64,000 nt of DNA, taken from assembly GCF_014201905.1 (NCBI RefSeq), contig NZ_JACHFM010000002.1, positions 620,001-684,000 of the forward strand, read 5' to 3'. Every line of letters begins with the position of its first letter. Positions within the stretch are counted from its first letter, which is position 1. Below the pieces are notes generated by a model. It was not told the origin of the DNA and ran no database searches. It worked only from the letters and a program-made list of their open reading frames with translations. The position numbers and the translations under genes were made by a program. The stretch is from Amaricoccus macauensis. GTDB taxonomy: Bacteria; Pseudomonadota; Alphaproteobacteria; Rhodobacterales; Rhodobacteraceae. This document shows positions 57,002-64,000 of this stretch, one piece after another.

Positions 57002-57708
57002 TGCTGAAGCTCGGGGTGCCGTCGAAGGGCCGGCTGCAGGAAGAGACCATCCGCTGGTTCGCTGCGCGCGGCGTCGAACTCGCGCGCGTCGGCGGTGAGC
57101 GCGAGTATCGCGGCATGGTCGAGGGCGTGGACGGCGTCGAGCTCGTGCTGATCTCCGCCGGCGAGATCCCGGGCGAGTTGCTGGCCGGGCGGCTGCACCT
57201 CGGCGTGACGGGCCAGGACCTGATCCGCGAGCGCCTGCCGCGCTGGCAGGACCGGGTGGACGAACTCGCGCCCATGGCCTTCGGGCGCGCCGATCTGGTG
57301 GTCGCGGTACCAGCGTTCTGGGTCGACGTGCGCGACATGGGCGATCTCGACGCCGCCGCCGGCGCCTTCCGGGCGCGGCACGGGCACCGGCTCAGGGTGG
57401 CGACCAAGTACCACCATCTCGTCCGCAGCTTCTTCGAGCATCACGGCGTCGCCGACTACCAGCTGGTGGACAGTCAGGGCGCCACCGAGGGCACCGTGAA
57501 GAACCTGACCGCCGAGGCAATCGCCGACATCACCAGCACCGGCTCGACGCTGCGCGACAACCATCTGCGCATCCTCGACGACGGCCTGATCCTGCAGAGC
57601 GAGGCGACCCTCTTCCTCTCCAAGGCCGCAACCTGGGGAGCGCCCGAGACGGCCGCCCTCGACGCGCTGCGCACGCGGCTCGGGCTGGAGAACGCTCCGG
57701 CCGAGTGA
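57001..57708 (+). CDS. hisG: ATP phosphoribosyltransferase HisG, short form
   Basis: HisG starts histidine synthesis by joining ATP and PRPP. The 235-residue product is the short form that needs HisZ. It has KLGVPSKGRLQEETIRWF, VTGQDLIRERLP, VAVPAFWVDV, RVATKYHHLVRSFF and the PRPP-binding region ATEGTVKNLTAEAIADITST. The C-terminal regulatory domain of long HisG is absent, matching the neighbouring hisZ. Confidence 0.97.
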   Translation: MLKLGVPSKGRLQEETIRWFAARGVELARVGGEREYRGMVEGVDGVELVLISAGEIPGELLAGRLHLGVTGQDLIRERLPRWQDRVDELAPMAFGRADLVVAVPAFWVDVRDMGDLDAAAGAFRARHGHRLRVATKYHHLVRSFFEHHGVADYQLVDSQGATEGTVKNLTAEAIADITSTGSTLRDNHLRILDDGLILQSEATLFLSKAATWGAPETAALDALRTRLGLENAPAE

Positions 57709-58006
57709 TGGCCGGGGGTCTCCGCGCACACGTCTCTACCGGGCCGAGTTGACAGAAGAACGGGCGAAACGGCGCCGGCCAGAAGGACGATCGGGTCACT
57801 GGACGAACGGAACGAGTTCCCATCGCGTCACCGGGCGGTTTCTGGCGTCGAATACGATTCTCATCTTTCAATCCGAGGCCGGCGACAGTTACTGTTGGTG
57901 TGGCCCCCGACAGGTGATTGATCTGAGTGATTGCTCTTCTTCGGTCAACCGAATCTGAACGCGCCTCCTGTCGGTGCCGTGCGCCGATCCTCGCCGGAGA
58001 TACCGC

Positions 58007-58936
58007 ATGACCGACGTCAGCTTTGACCGTCTGCGCGACGTGGCGCTGCGGGATGCGTGGCGGCATGAGTCGAACGACTTCACGCCCTGGCTCGCGCAGA
58101 ACATCGACCACATCGCCGAGGCCGTTGGCATGCCGCTCGAGATCACCGGCACGGAGGTTCTCGTCGGCACCTTCTATGCCGACATCCTCGCGCGCAATCC
58201 GCAGGACGACGGCGTGGTCCTGATCGAGAACCAGCTCGAACAGACCGATCACGCCCACCTCGGCCAGATCATGACCTACCTCGCCGGCCTCGAGGCGAAG
58301 ACCGTCATCTGGATCGCTCCGGCCTTCCGCGAGCCGCACCTTTCCGCGATCCGCTGGCTGAACCAGCACACGGCCGACGGCTTTTCGTTCTTCGCCCTCC
58401 GGCTCCGCGTCGTGCGGATCGGCGAGAGCCCGTTCGCGCCGATGTTCGAGATCGTGGAGCAGCCGGACAACTGGCAGCGCATCGTCAGGCAGGTCGCACC
58501 CACCTCGGATTGGGCCGAATACTACGACGTGAAGCAGAAGTTCTGGCTGATGGCGCTCGAGCGTCACCCGGATCTCGCGAGCCTTGGCTTCAAACCCTAC
58601 CGGTACGCGAACAACTACACCTACCTGCTCGCCGAGCCTGAAGCGCAGCTCTCCGCATGGTTCGGCAAGACGCAGAGCGGCGTCTTCGTGCGCGGCGGGC
58701 GGGGCGAGGGCCCCGACGCGCTGGCGGCGGTCCTCGAGCCGCATCGGGGCGCGCTCGAAACCCGCCTCGGAACGGCACTCGGCCCGGCGGGACGCACCGG
58801 CTACTTCCTCCAGAAGGGCTATCCTCACGGTCAGCTCGACGAGGCGGCCTGGCCCGGGATCATCGACTGGATGGTGACGACGGTTGCGGACTACCGCGCC
58901 GCGTTCGCAGTCATCGTCGGGGGCGAGCCCGGATGA
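58007..58936 (+). CDS. DUF4268-like protein with PD-(D/E)XK nuclease-type core
   Basis: The 309-residue product opens LRDVALRDAWRHESNDFTPW. It contains GTEVLVGTFYADILARNPQ then VVLIENQLEQTDHAHLGQIM and YLAGLEAKTVIWIA. The D..IENQ..H.HLGQ pattern resembles a degraded PD-(D/E)XK nuclease core. The C-terminal half (DWAEYYDVKQKFWLMALERH to YFLQKGYPHGQLDEAAWP) resembles DUF4268. Such proteins are often linked to defence or DNA repair, but no partner is near. ATG 58007 fits; the preceding gap (57709-58006) shows nothing clear. Confidence 0.72.
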   Translation: MTDVSFDRLRDVALRDAWRHESNDFTPWLAQNIDHIAEAVGMPLEITGTEVLVGTFYADILARNPQDDGVVLIENQLEQTDHAHLGQIMTYLAGLEAKTVIWIAPAFREPHLSAIRWLNQHTADGFSFFALRLRVVRIGESPFAPMFEIVEQPDNWQRIVRQVAPTSDWAEYYDVKQKFWLMALERHPDLASLGFKPYRYANNYTYLLAEPEAQLSAWFGKTQSGVFVRGGRGEGPDALAAVLEPHRGALETRLGTALGPAGRTGYFLQKGYPHGQLDEAAWPGIIDWMVTTVADYRAAFAVIVGGEPG

Positions 58937-59054
58937 CCCGCGGCGGGTGGCGCGGGATTCTTGCCCGGCTCGCTCGTTAGCCGCAGCGTGCGGCGATCGT
59001 CGTGTCGTCGGAGGGCCGGCCGTGGACAGAGCCGAGAAGCGGGGCGCCCAACGT

Positions 59055-59080
59055 CAAAAACTCCCCACGAGGGAGAGTTT
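59055..59080 (-). terminator. tRNA-Asp terminator
   Basis: On the minus strand, AACTC-T-CCC pairs with GGG-GAGTT (one bulge) and is followed by TTT, about 40 bases past the tRNA CCA. Confidence 0.75.
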
Positions 59081-59119
59081 CAACGAACCGGGTCGACTCC
59101 GGCCAAGTCACTGAGATAT

Positions 59120-59196
59120 TGGCGCGGTTGACGGGGCTCGAACCCGCGACCTCCGGCGTGACAGGCCGGCACTCTAACCGACTGAGCTACAACCGC
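59120..59196 (-). tRNA. tRNA-Asp (anticodon GTC)
   Basis: On the minus strand, the acceptor GCGGTTG pairs with CAACCGC, with encoded CCA. The D arm contains GTAGCTCAGTCGGTTAGAGT. The anticodon stem CCGGC/GCCGG holds loop CTGTCAC, giving GTC. The T arm GCGGGTTCGAGCCCCGT is intact. Length 77. Confidence 0.96.
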
Positions 59197-59222
59197 GCTT
59201 TGTGATCTGGCGTAGCGCCTCG

Positions 59223-59459
59223 TCACGCGGGCGTTGTAGGTGGGGCGTGGGGGGGCGTCAAGCGGGATTCACCAGTTTCCGCGCGGGTATTTTCTGGCCG
59301 ATCATCGGCCGGGTGATCGTCGTAACGATCCGAGAGAATCCGCGTCGCCTGGCCCTGCAAATCCTCATAGTGACCGGTGCGCAGCGTCCAGAGAAAGCCC
59401 ACGAGACCGAGGCCGCCAAGCACCAGCGCGATCGGGATCAGGTAGACGAGAACGTTCAT
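59223..59459 (-). CDS. ccoS: CcoS, cbb3 oxidase maturation protein
   Basis: CcoS is a small inner-membrane protein needed for cofactor insertion into cbb3-type cytochrome oxidase. The 78-residue product has one N-terminal helix (VLVYLIPIALVLGGLGLVGFLW) then TLRTGHYEDLQGQATRIL, the CcoS mark. The tail is longer than usual and proline-rich. Its ATG overlaps the ccoI TGA. Confidence 0.92.
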   Translation of the reverse strand: MNVLVYLIPIALVLGGLGLVGFLWTLRTGHYEDLQGQATRILSDRYDDHPADDRPENTRAETGESRLTPPHAPPTTPA

Positions 59460-61669
59460 GGCCGCGCTGCCGGCTGGCGGGGCCCGAGGCGGAGCGCGTT
59501 CAGGGCGACAATGAGCGAACTCGTCGACATGATGATTGCGGCGTTCAGCGGTGTCACGAGCCCGGCGAAGGCGAGGGGCACCGAGACGACGTTGTAGGCG
59601 AAGGCGAAGGTGAAGTTCTCGAGGATACGCCTGCGCGCGACGCGGGCGAGTGCCAGCGCGTCGGCGGCCCGATCCAGGCGGTCGCCGAGGATGATGAGAT
59701 CGGCGGCGCTGCGGCTCGCGTCGACCGCCGAGGCGGGCGAGATCGAGACGTGTGCGGCGGCGAGGGCGGCGGCGTCGTTCAGGCCGTCGCCGATCATCAG
59801 GACGCGGTGGCCCTGCGCGCCGAGCGCCTGGATCTCGCCGACCTTCTCTGCCGGCGTGGCGCGGGAGATGGCGCGGTCGAGGCCGAGCCGGTCCGCGAGG
59901 GCCGCGACCGGCGTTTCCGAGTCGCCCGAGAGGAGGGTCACCGGCAGTCCGTCCGCCCGCAGCCGGGCGATCGTCCCCGGGGCTTCCGGCCGGAGCTCGT
60001 CCTCGAAGCGGAACGCGACCGGAGGTGCGGTGTCGATCCGCAGCCACGCAGCCGTCACGTCGAGGGCCGTGCCGCCGGCCCACTCGGCCCGCCCGAGACG
60101 CACGACGCTCTGGCCGATGCGCCCCTCGCTGCCGAGGCCGGGATGCTCGACGACGGCAGCGGCATTGACCGGCGGGACACCCCGCCCGGTTGCGGCGCGC
60201 GTGATGGCGCAGGAGAGCGGATGGCTGCTGCCGGCGGCGAGGGCGGCGGCAAAGGCGAGATCGCGCGGGGCGATGGCGTCGGCGTTGGTCAGGACCGGCC
60301 GACCCGTGGTGAGCGTGCCGGTCTTGTCGACGACCACGGCATCGACAAGCGCGAGCTTCTCGAGCGCCTCGCCGTCCTTCAGGAGCACGCCCTGCCGGAA
60401 AAGCCTGCCGGAGGCGGCGGTCAGCACCGCCGGCACCGCGAGACCGAGGCCGCAGGGGCAGGTGATGATGAGCACCGCCGCGGCGATGTTGGTGGCGTGG
60501 CGCCAGTCGCCGCCCCAGACGCCCCAGACCAACAGCGCCGCGGTAGCGGTCAGGTAGACGATGGGCGCGTAGGCCGACGATGCGCGGTCGGCGAGGCTCG
60601 CATAGCGGCCACGGCTTCGCTCCGCCGTCTCCACGAGGCGACCGATCTCGCGGAGCAGCGTGTCATCGCCAAGGGCATCGGCGCGGACTTCGAGGGGGCC
60701 GGTGAGGTTCAGGAGGCCGGCGCGCAGCGTCGAGCCGGGTGCCACCGGCTCGGGCATGGTCTCGCCGGTCAGGAGCGAGGGGTCGATCTCGGAGCGGCCC
60801 GCCATGACGGTGCCGTCGACCGGCACCCGGGCACCCGGCGCAACGGCGAGCACGTCGCCTGCGCGCACGGCGTCGAGCGGCACGGTCTCGCGGGTGCCGT
60901 CAGCGCGGATGCGCTCGGCCATGTGCACCTCAAGCGCCGCGATCTCGGCGGCGGCCGAACGGGCGGAAGCGCGTGTGAGATGGGAGAGATAGCGCCCGAC
61001 GAGGAGAAAGAAGGTGAGCATCACCGCCGCCTCGAAAAAGGCGCGCGGGCCAGAAAGCACTGTCTCGCGCAGCGAGACGGCGAGCGCCATCAGGATCGCC
61101 GTGGAGATCGGCACGTCCATGTCGAGCCGGCGGGCGCGCAGCGCGCGGTAGGCGTTGCGGAAGAACGGCTGGGCGGCGAAGGCGACGGCGGGCAGCGCGA
61201 TCGCGGCGGAAACCCAGTGCATGAGGTCGCGCGTCGCGCCTGTGGCGCCGGCCCAGACCGCGACCGAGAGCAGCATCACGTTCATCGAGGCGAAACCCGC
61301 GACGCCGATGCGGGCGAGCAGGTCGCGGCCCTCGGCGTCGCTGCGGGTGGCCTCCAGCGCGGCGCTGTCGAGGGGGTGGGCCTCGAAGCCGCGAGCGTCG
61401 AGGGCGGCGATCAGACGGTCCTCGACGCCGGGCGCGTCCTCGACGGTGACGGCGGCGCGCTTCAGGGTGAGATTTACCCGCGCGGCGGCGACGCCCGGCT
61501 CGGCCTCGAGGGTCCGCTCGACACCGGTGATGCAGGCGGCGCAGTGGATGGCGGGCAGCGCGATCTCGATGCGCCTGAGCGGCCCCGGGCGGATCGGCGC
61601 GGGTGCGACGCTGGCGGCGTCAGGTGCCGCTGCGCAGGCGGGGCAGGCGGCTAGGACGGCGTCGGTCAT
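59456..61669 (-). CDS. ccoI: CcoI/FixI copper P-type ATPase
   Basis: CcoI exports copper for cbb3 oxidase assembly. The 737-residue P1B-ATPase has an N-terminal HMA domain with C43-A-A-C46 and an additional Cys-rich leader (AACPACAAAP). The membrane metal site C404-P-C406 lies in ITCPCGLGLAVP. Phosphorylation motif DKTGTLT, HP motif (SSHPLSCAI) and MIGDGLNDAAAL are all present. It is in the ccoGHIS cluster and coupled to neighbours by 4-base overlaps. An alternative name is FixI. Confidence 0.95.
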   Translation of the reverse strand: MTDAVLAACPACAAAPDAASVAPAPIRPGPLRRIEIALPAIHCAACITGVERTLEAEPGVAAARVNLTLKRAAVTVEDAPGVEDRLIAALDARGFEAHPLDSAALEATRSDAEGRDLLARIGVAGFASMNVMLLSVAVWAGATGATRDLMHWVSAAIALPAVAFAAQPFFRNAYRALRARRLDMDVPISTAILMALAVSLRETVLSGPRAFFEAAVMLTFFLLVGRYLSHLTRASARSAAAEIAALEVHMAERIRADGTRETVPLDAVRAGDVLAVAPGARVPVDGTVMAGRSEIDPSLLTGETMPEPVAPGSTLRAGLLNLTGPLEVRADALGDDTLLREIGRLVETAERSRGRYASLADRASSAYAPIVYLTATAALLVWGVWGGDWRHATNIAAAVLIITCPCGLGLAVPAVLTAASGRLFRQGVLLKDGEALEKLALVDAVVVDKTGTLTTGRPVLTNADAIAPRDLAFAAALAAGSSHPLSCAITRAATGRGVPPVNAAAVVEHPGLGSEGRIGQSVVRLGRAEWAGGTALDVTAAWLRIDTAPPVAFRFEDELRPEAPGTIARLRADGLPVTLLSGDSETPVAALADRLGLDRAISRATPAEKVGEIQALGAQGHRVLMIGDGLNDAAALAAAHVSISPASAVDASRSAADLIILGDRLDRAADALALARVARRRILENFTFAFAYNVVSVPLAFAGLVTPLNAAIIMSTSSLIVALNALRLGPRQPAARP

Positions 61670-62151
61670 GGCTTTGCGGTCTTCGCATCGACCCAGATAT
61701 CGTGGCTCTGGCGGAAGGCGGTGCCGTCCGCTGCGCTGGCGGCGATTTCGACGCGCCAGTGACCGGGCGCAAAGACCGCCACGCCGGCGTAGCCGCCGGG
61801 GGTTTCAAGAAGGGTGATGGTCCGGTCGTCGCGTGTGGTCGTGGGCCGGCCCATGGCGACGGCAAGGCTCGCCGGGCGGACGGCGTGTCCGGCGGCATCG
61901 GTGATGGTAAGCTGGAGCACATCGTCGGCGTGCTCGAGCGCGACGCTCCAGCCGAGGGCGACCTGCGCCGCCTTAAGCCTGTCGAAATCCTGGCTCGCCA
62001 CGTAGCTGTCATTGACCACGACGCCGGAGAAGGTGCGCGCCGCGGTAACCGCGAGAATGATGTTCGGCGTCAGCATGACGAGGAAGGCTACCACCGCGAT
62101 CATGAGGACGCCACGGCCCCCGAGGCGGTGCGACCGTGCGTCGCCCTTCAT
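61666..62151 (-). CDS. ccoH: FixH/CcoH family protein
   Basis: CcoH/FixH stabilises cbb3 oxidase assembly in the inner membrane. The 161-residue product has one membrane anchor (VLMIAVVAFLVMLTPNIILA) followed by a periplasmic beta-rich domain (SYVASQDFDRLKAAQVALGW, ETPGGYAGVAVFAPGHWRVE). Order ccoG-ccoH-ccoI-ccoS is conserved. It overlaps ccoI and ccoG by 4 bases. Confidence 0.92.
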   Translation of the reverse strand: MKGDARSHRLGGRGVLMIAVVAFLVMLTPNIILAVTAARTFSGVVVNDSYVASQDFDRLKAAQVALGWSVALEHADDVLQLTITDAAGHAVRPASLAVAMGRPTTTRDDRTITLLETPGGYAGVAVFAPGHWRVEIAASAADGTAFRQSHDIWVDAKTAKP

Positions 62152-63704
62152 TGCTGCCTCCCGCGGAACACGGTTTCCTCGCGCGCCGTCCGGCCCGAGC
62201 CGTCATCGGTCGCGACGATGGCGACGGGGAGCAGGGCCTGGGTGCTCGCCGGACTCGCCGGGTCGCCGGTGAGATAGATCCGCTGCTTCAGCGTGGTGTT
62301 CGGCGGGACCGCAACCGTGAGCCCGGAGATGCCCTGCAGCTCGAGATGCAGGGGATCCGGGGTCTCCACCGACAGGGTGAAGTCGCGCTCGTACCCGGTC
62401 ATGTTTCTGAGGCGGATTTCGTAGGCATTGCGGATCGAGCCGTCCGAAAGCGTGACGTTGACCGGGTTCCGGACCGGATCGACACCGATCGACATGTCGG
62501 TGCGGAACACAAGCGCCGCGATGAGCGCGAGGCCAAAGCCCGACCAGAGCACGGTATAGAGCAGCACGCGTGGCCGGAGGATGCGGCGCCAGACCGAGAC
62601 GTCCTCGCCCCCCTCGCGCTCCCGCTCGCCGTCGGCGAGGGTGAGGTAGCCGATGAGGTTCGGCGGCTTGCCGATCTTCTCCATCACCTCGTCGCAGGCG
62701 TCGATGCAGAGCGCGCAGGTGATGCAGGCGAGTTGCTGGCCATCACGGATATCAATGCCCATGGGGCAGACGTTGACGCAGGCGTTGCAGTCGATGCAGT
62801 CGCCGAGCGTCTCCTTCTCGGTGACCGTCCCGAGGCCCGAGGCACGGCCCGGCATCGGCTTCGCGGGCGAGCGTGAACCTTCGACCGCGCCGGCGGCGCG
62901 CGTGGTGGCGATCGCGACTTCTGCCTTCTCGGCCATCTCGCGCCGGCGACGGTGCTTGCCGCGCGGCTCGCCGCGCCAGTCGCGATAGCCGACGGTGATC
63001 GTCTGCTCGTCCATCATCGCCGCCTGGATGCGCGGCCACGGGCACATGTAGATGCAGACCTGCTCCCGCATGAAGCCGCCGAAGGTGAAGGTGGTGGCAG
63101 CGAGGATCGCGACTGTCAGGTAGGCGACGGCGGGGGCCTGAAAGGTCAGGAACTGGTGCAGAAGCGTCGGGGCATCGGCAAAGTAGAAGATCCACGCGCC
63201 GCCGGTGGCGAGCGAGATCAGCAGCCAGAGCGTCCACTTGATCCCGCGCTTGCGGATCTTTTCGGCCGTCCAGGGTTGATTCCACAGCTTCACGCGGGCG
63301 TTGCGATCGCCCTCGACCCAGCGCTCGACGAGGATGAAGAGGTCGGTCCACACCGTCTGCGGGCAGGTGTAGCCGCACCAGACCCGGCCGAGCGCCGACG
63401 TAAAGAGAAAGAGGCCAAGGCCGGCCATGATGAGGAGGCCGGCGACGAAATAGAATTCCTGTGGCCAGATCTCGATGAAGAAGAAATAGAACCGGCGGTT
63501 TGCGAGGTCGATGAGGACCGCCTGATCTGGCAGGGCCGGGCCGCGGTCCCATCGGAGCCAGGGGAATATATAATAAATTCCCAGCGTGACCGCCAATATC
63601 CACCACTTGAGTGTGCGGAACTTGCCAGAAACGCGCCGGGGGAAGATCGGCTCGCGCGCGATGTAGAGGGGCGGCGGATCCTGAGGGGTGTTCGTCGTGG
63701 TCAA
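62148..63704 (-). CDS. ccoG: CcoG/FixG ferredoxin-type membrane protein
   Basis: CcoG is a polyferredoxin that reduces copper during cbb3 assembly. The 518-residue product has several membrane helices (LKWWILAVTLGIYYIF, FVAGLLIMAGLGLFLF), the CGYTCPQTVWTDLF mark, EQVCIYMCPWPRIQ, and two 4Fe-4S cysteine motifs (CIDCNACVNVCPMGIDI; CITCALCIDACDEVM). A FixG C-terminal immunoglobulin-like domain follows. TTG 63704 is chosen for the start: GGGAG lies 6 bases upstream and no nearby ATG exists. Confidence 0.95.
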   Translation of the reverse strand: MTTTNTPQDPPPLYIAREPIFPRRVSGKFRTLKWWILAVTLGIYYIFPWLRWDRGPALPDQAVLIDLANRRFYFFFIEIWPQEFYFVAGLLIMAGLGLFLFTSALGRVWCGYTCPQTVWTDLFILVERWVEGDRNARVKLWNQPWTAEKIRKRGIKWTLWLLISLATGGAWIFYFADAPTLLHQFLTFQAPAVAYLTVAILAATTFTFGGFMREQVCIYMCPWPRIQAAMMDEQTITVGYRDWRGEPRGKHRRRREMAEKAEVAIATTRAAGAVEGSRSPAKPMPGRASGLGTVTEKETLGDCIDCNACVNVCPMGIDIRDGQQLACITCALCIDACDEVMEKIGKPPNLIGYLTLADGEREREGGEDVSVWRRILRPRVLLYTVLWSGFGLALIAALVFRTDMSIGVDPVRNPVNVTLSDGSIRNAYEIRLRNMTGYERDFTLSVETPDPLHLELQGISGLTVAVPPNTTLKQRIYLTGDPASPASTQALLPVAIVATDDGSGRTAREETVFRGRQQ

Positions 63705-63768
63705 GGCTGGCTCCCGGGCGGGCTTCGCCCGTTCACGGTACAACTAAGACATCGTGGAGTTGAACTCC

Positions 63769-63782
63769 TTGATCCACGTCAT
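63769..63782 (-). promoter_or_regulatory. Candidate FNR/FnrL box upstream of ccoG
   Basis: TTGAT-CCAC-GTCAT matches the FNR box TTGAT-N4-ATCAA fully in one half and at TCA in the other. It is centred about 72 bases upstream of the ccoG start, suitable for class II activation with a 30-base leader. A perfect 13-base palindrome GGAGTTGAACTCC abuts it at 63756-63768. Confidence 0.45.
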
Positions 63783-63877
63783 GCTCAGACATCGATTTGG
63801 GCGCGTTGGTCCGGGCCGGAGCCAGGCGTCCAGCGAGCCCGGCCGGGCTCAGGAAACCCGAGGTCCGCCGGCCGGCT

Positions 63878-64000
63878 TCAGCCCTGTCTGGCGGTTGCGT
63901 CCCGGTAGGCGGTGCGGACTTCCTCGAGCTGGCGCTCGGTGGCGGCGAGGCCGGCGCGGGTCCGGGCAAGCTCGGCCTCGATCTCGGCAGCGCGCCGATC
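63878..64000 (-). CDS. C-terminal end of a coiled-coil protein (partial)
   Basis: The last 40 residues and stop of a gene that continues beyond the window: charged, heptad-like text (RRAAEIEAELARTRAGLAA, then TERQLEEVRTAYRDATARQG). It is rich in E, R, A and L, so a coiled coil is likely. It is not a CcoP or CcoN terminus. Family cannot be named from 40 residues. Confidence 0.7.
   Translation of the reverse strand, partial: DRRAAEIEAELARTRAGLAATERQLEEVRTAYRDATARQG

Noticed and set aside
59240-61654. An 804-codon open frame on the plus strand.
   Set aside because: Antisense shadow of ccoI and ccoS; the minus-strand genes carry every expected motif.

Overview
The window is GC-rich chromosomal DNA (roughly two thirds G+C), densely coded with short intergenic gaps and many 1-4 base overlaps between co-directional genes. 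Gene content and order point to an alphaproteobacterium, most likely of the Rhodobacterales/Rhodobacteraceae: hfq-hflX, the vitamin B12-dependent ribonucleotide reductase NrdJ, an frc-type ABC operon beside a ROK repressor, hisS-hisZ-hisG with short HisG, ccoGHIS, and several secreted RTX proteins. This placement is inferred from gene content; there is no rRNA in the window.

Layout. 1-5.2 kb: hfq-hflX, an integrin-like/RTX secreted protein, and a divergent DUF1772/TetR pair. 5.3-9.5 kb: nrdJ with two NrdR-like boxes in its leader, then a hairpin-rich gap. 9.5-13.9 kb: ROK repressor and divergent frcBCA sugar transporter. 13.9-14.5 kb: a non-coding stretch with strong hairpins. 14.5-18.6 kb: qmcA-nfeD membrane pair, divergent from an ExbB/MotA-like plus OmpA-like pair. 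18.7-25.7 kb: an RTX protein convergent with a tripartite RND efflux operon. 26-34.6 kb: S10 serine carboxypeptidase, CobW-type GTPase, a 1570-residue protein joining an N,N-dimethylformamidase-like domain to DUF4082 and RTX modules, and a SHOCT protein. 34.7-36.5 kb: hisA-hisF-hisE. 36.5-38.5 kb: two tandem structured RNAs, a Ro60-like protein (Rsr), a small DNA-binding-like protein and tRNA-Val. 38.5-45.5 kb: DUF805 protein, lon with a heat-shock-type promoter, cobalamin adenosyltransferase, hemolysin III-like protein and etfBA. 45.8-53.8 kb: purU, a LysR regulator, CBS protein, coaD, two cyclophilins, an acyl-CoA synthetase, corA and slyX. 53.8-57.7 kb: flavin reductase-like protein and hisS-hisZ-hisG. 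58-64 kb: a DUF4268-like protein, tRNA-Asp, ccoGHIS and the tail of an unidentified coiled-coil protein.

The most striking locus is 36588-38349. Two abutting hairpin RNAs lie directly upstream of a TROVE/von Willebrand A protein. They differ in closing-stem sequence but share the same bulge, internal loop and conserved blocks, as expected of bacterial Y RNAs that bind Ro60 orthologs. A 68-codon helix-turn-helix-like gene overlaps the rsr stop codon.

Histidine genes lie in two separate clusters here (hisAFE and hisZG with hisS). Respiration and cofactor genes recur: etfBA, an acyl-CoA synthetase, oxidase assembly by ccoGHIS, and a cobalamin adenosyltransferase that could make the cofactor used by NrdJ.
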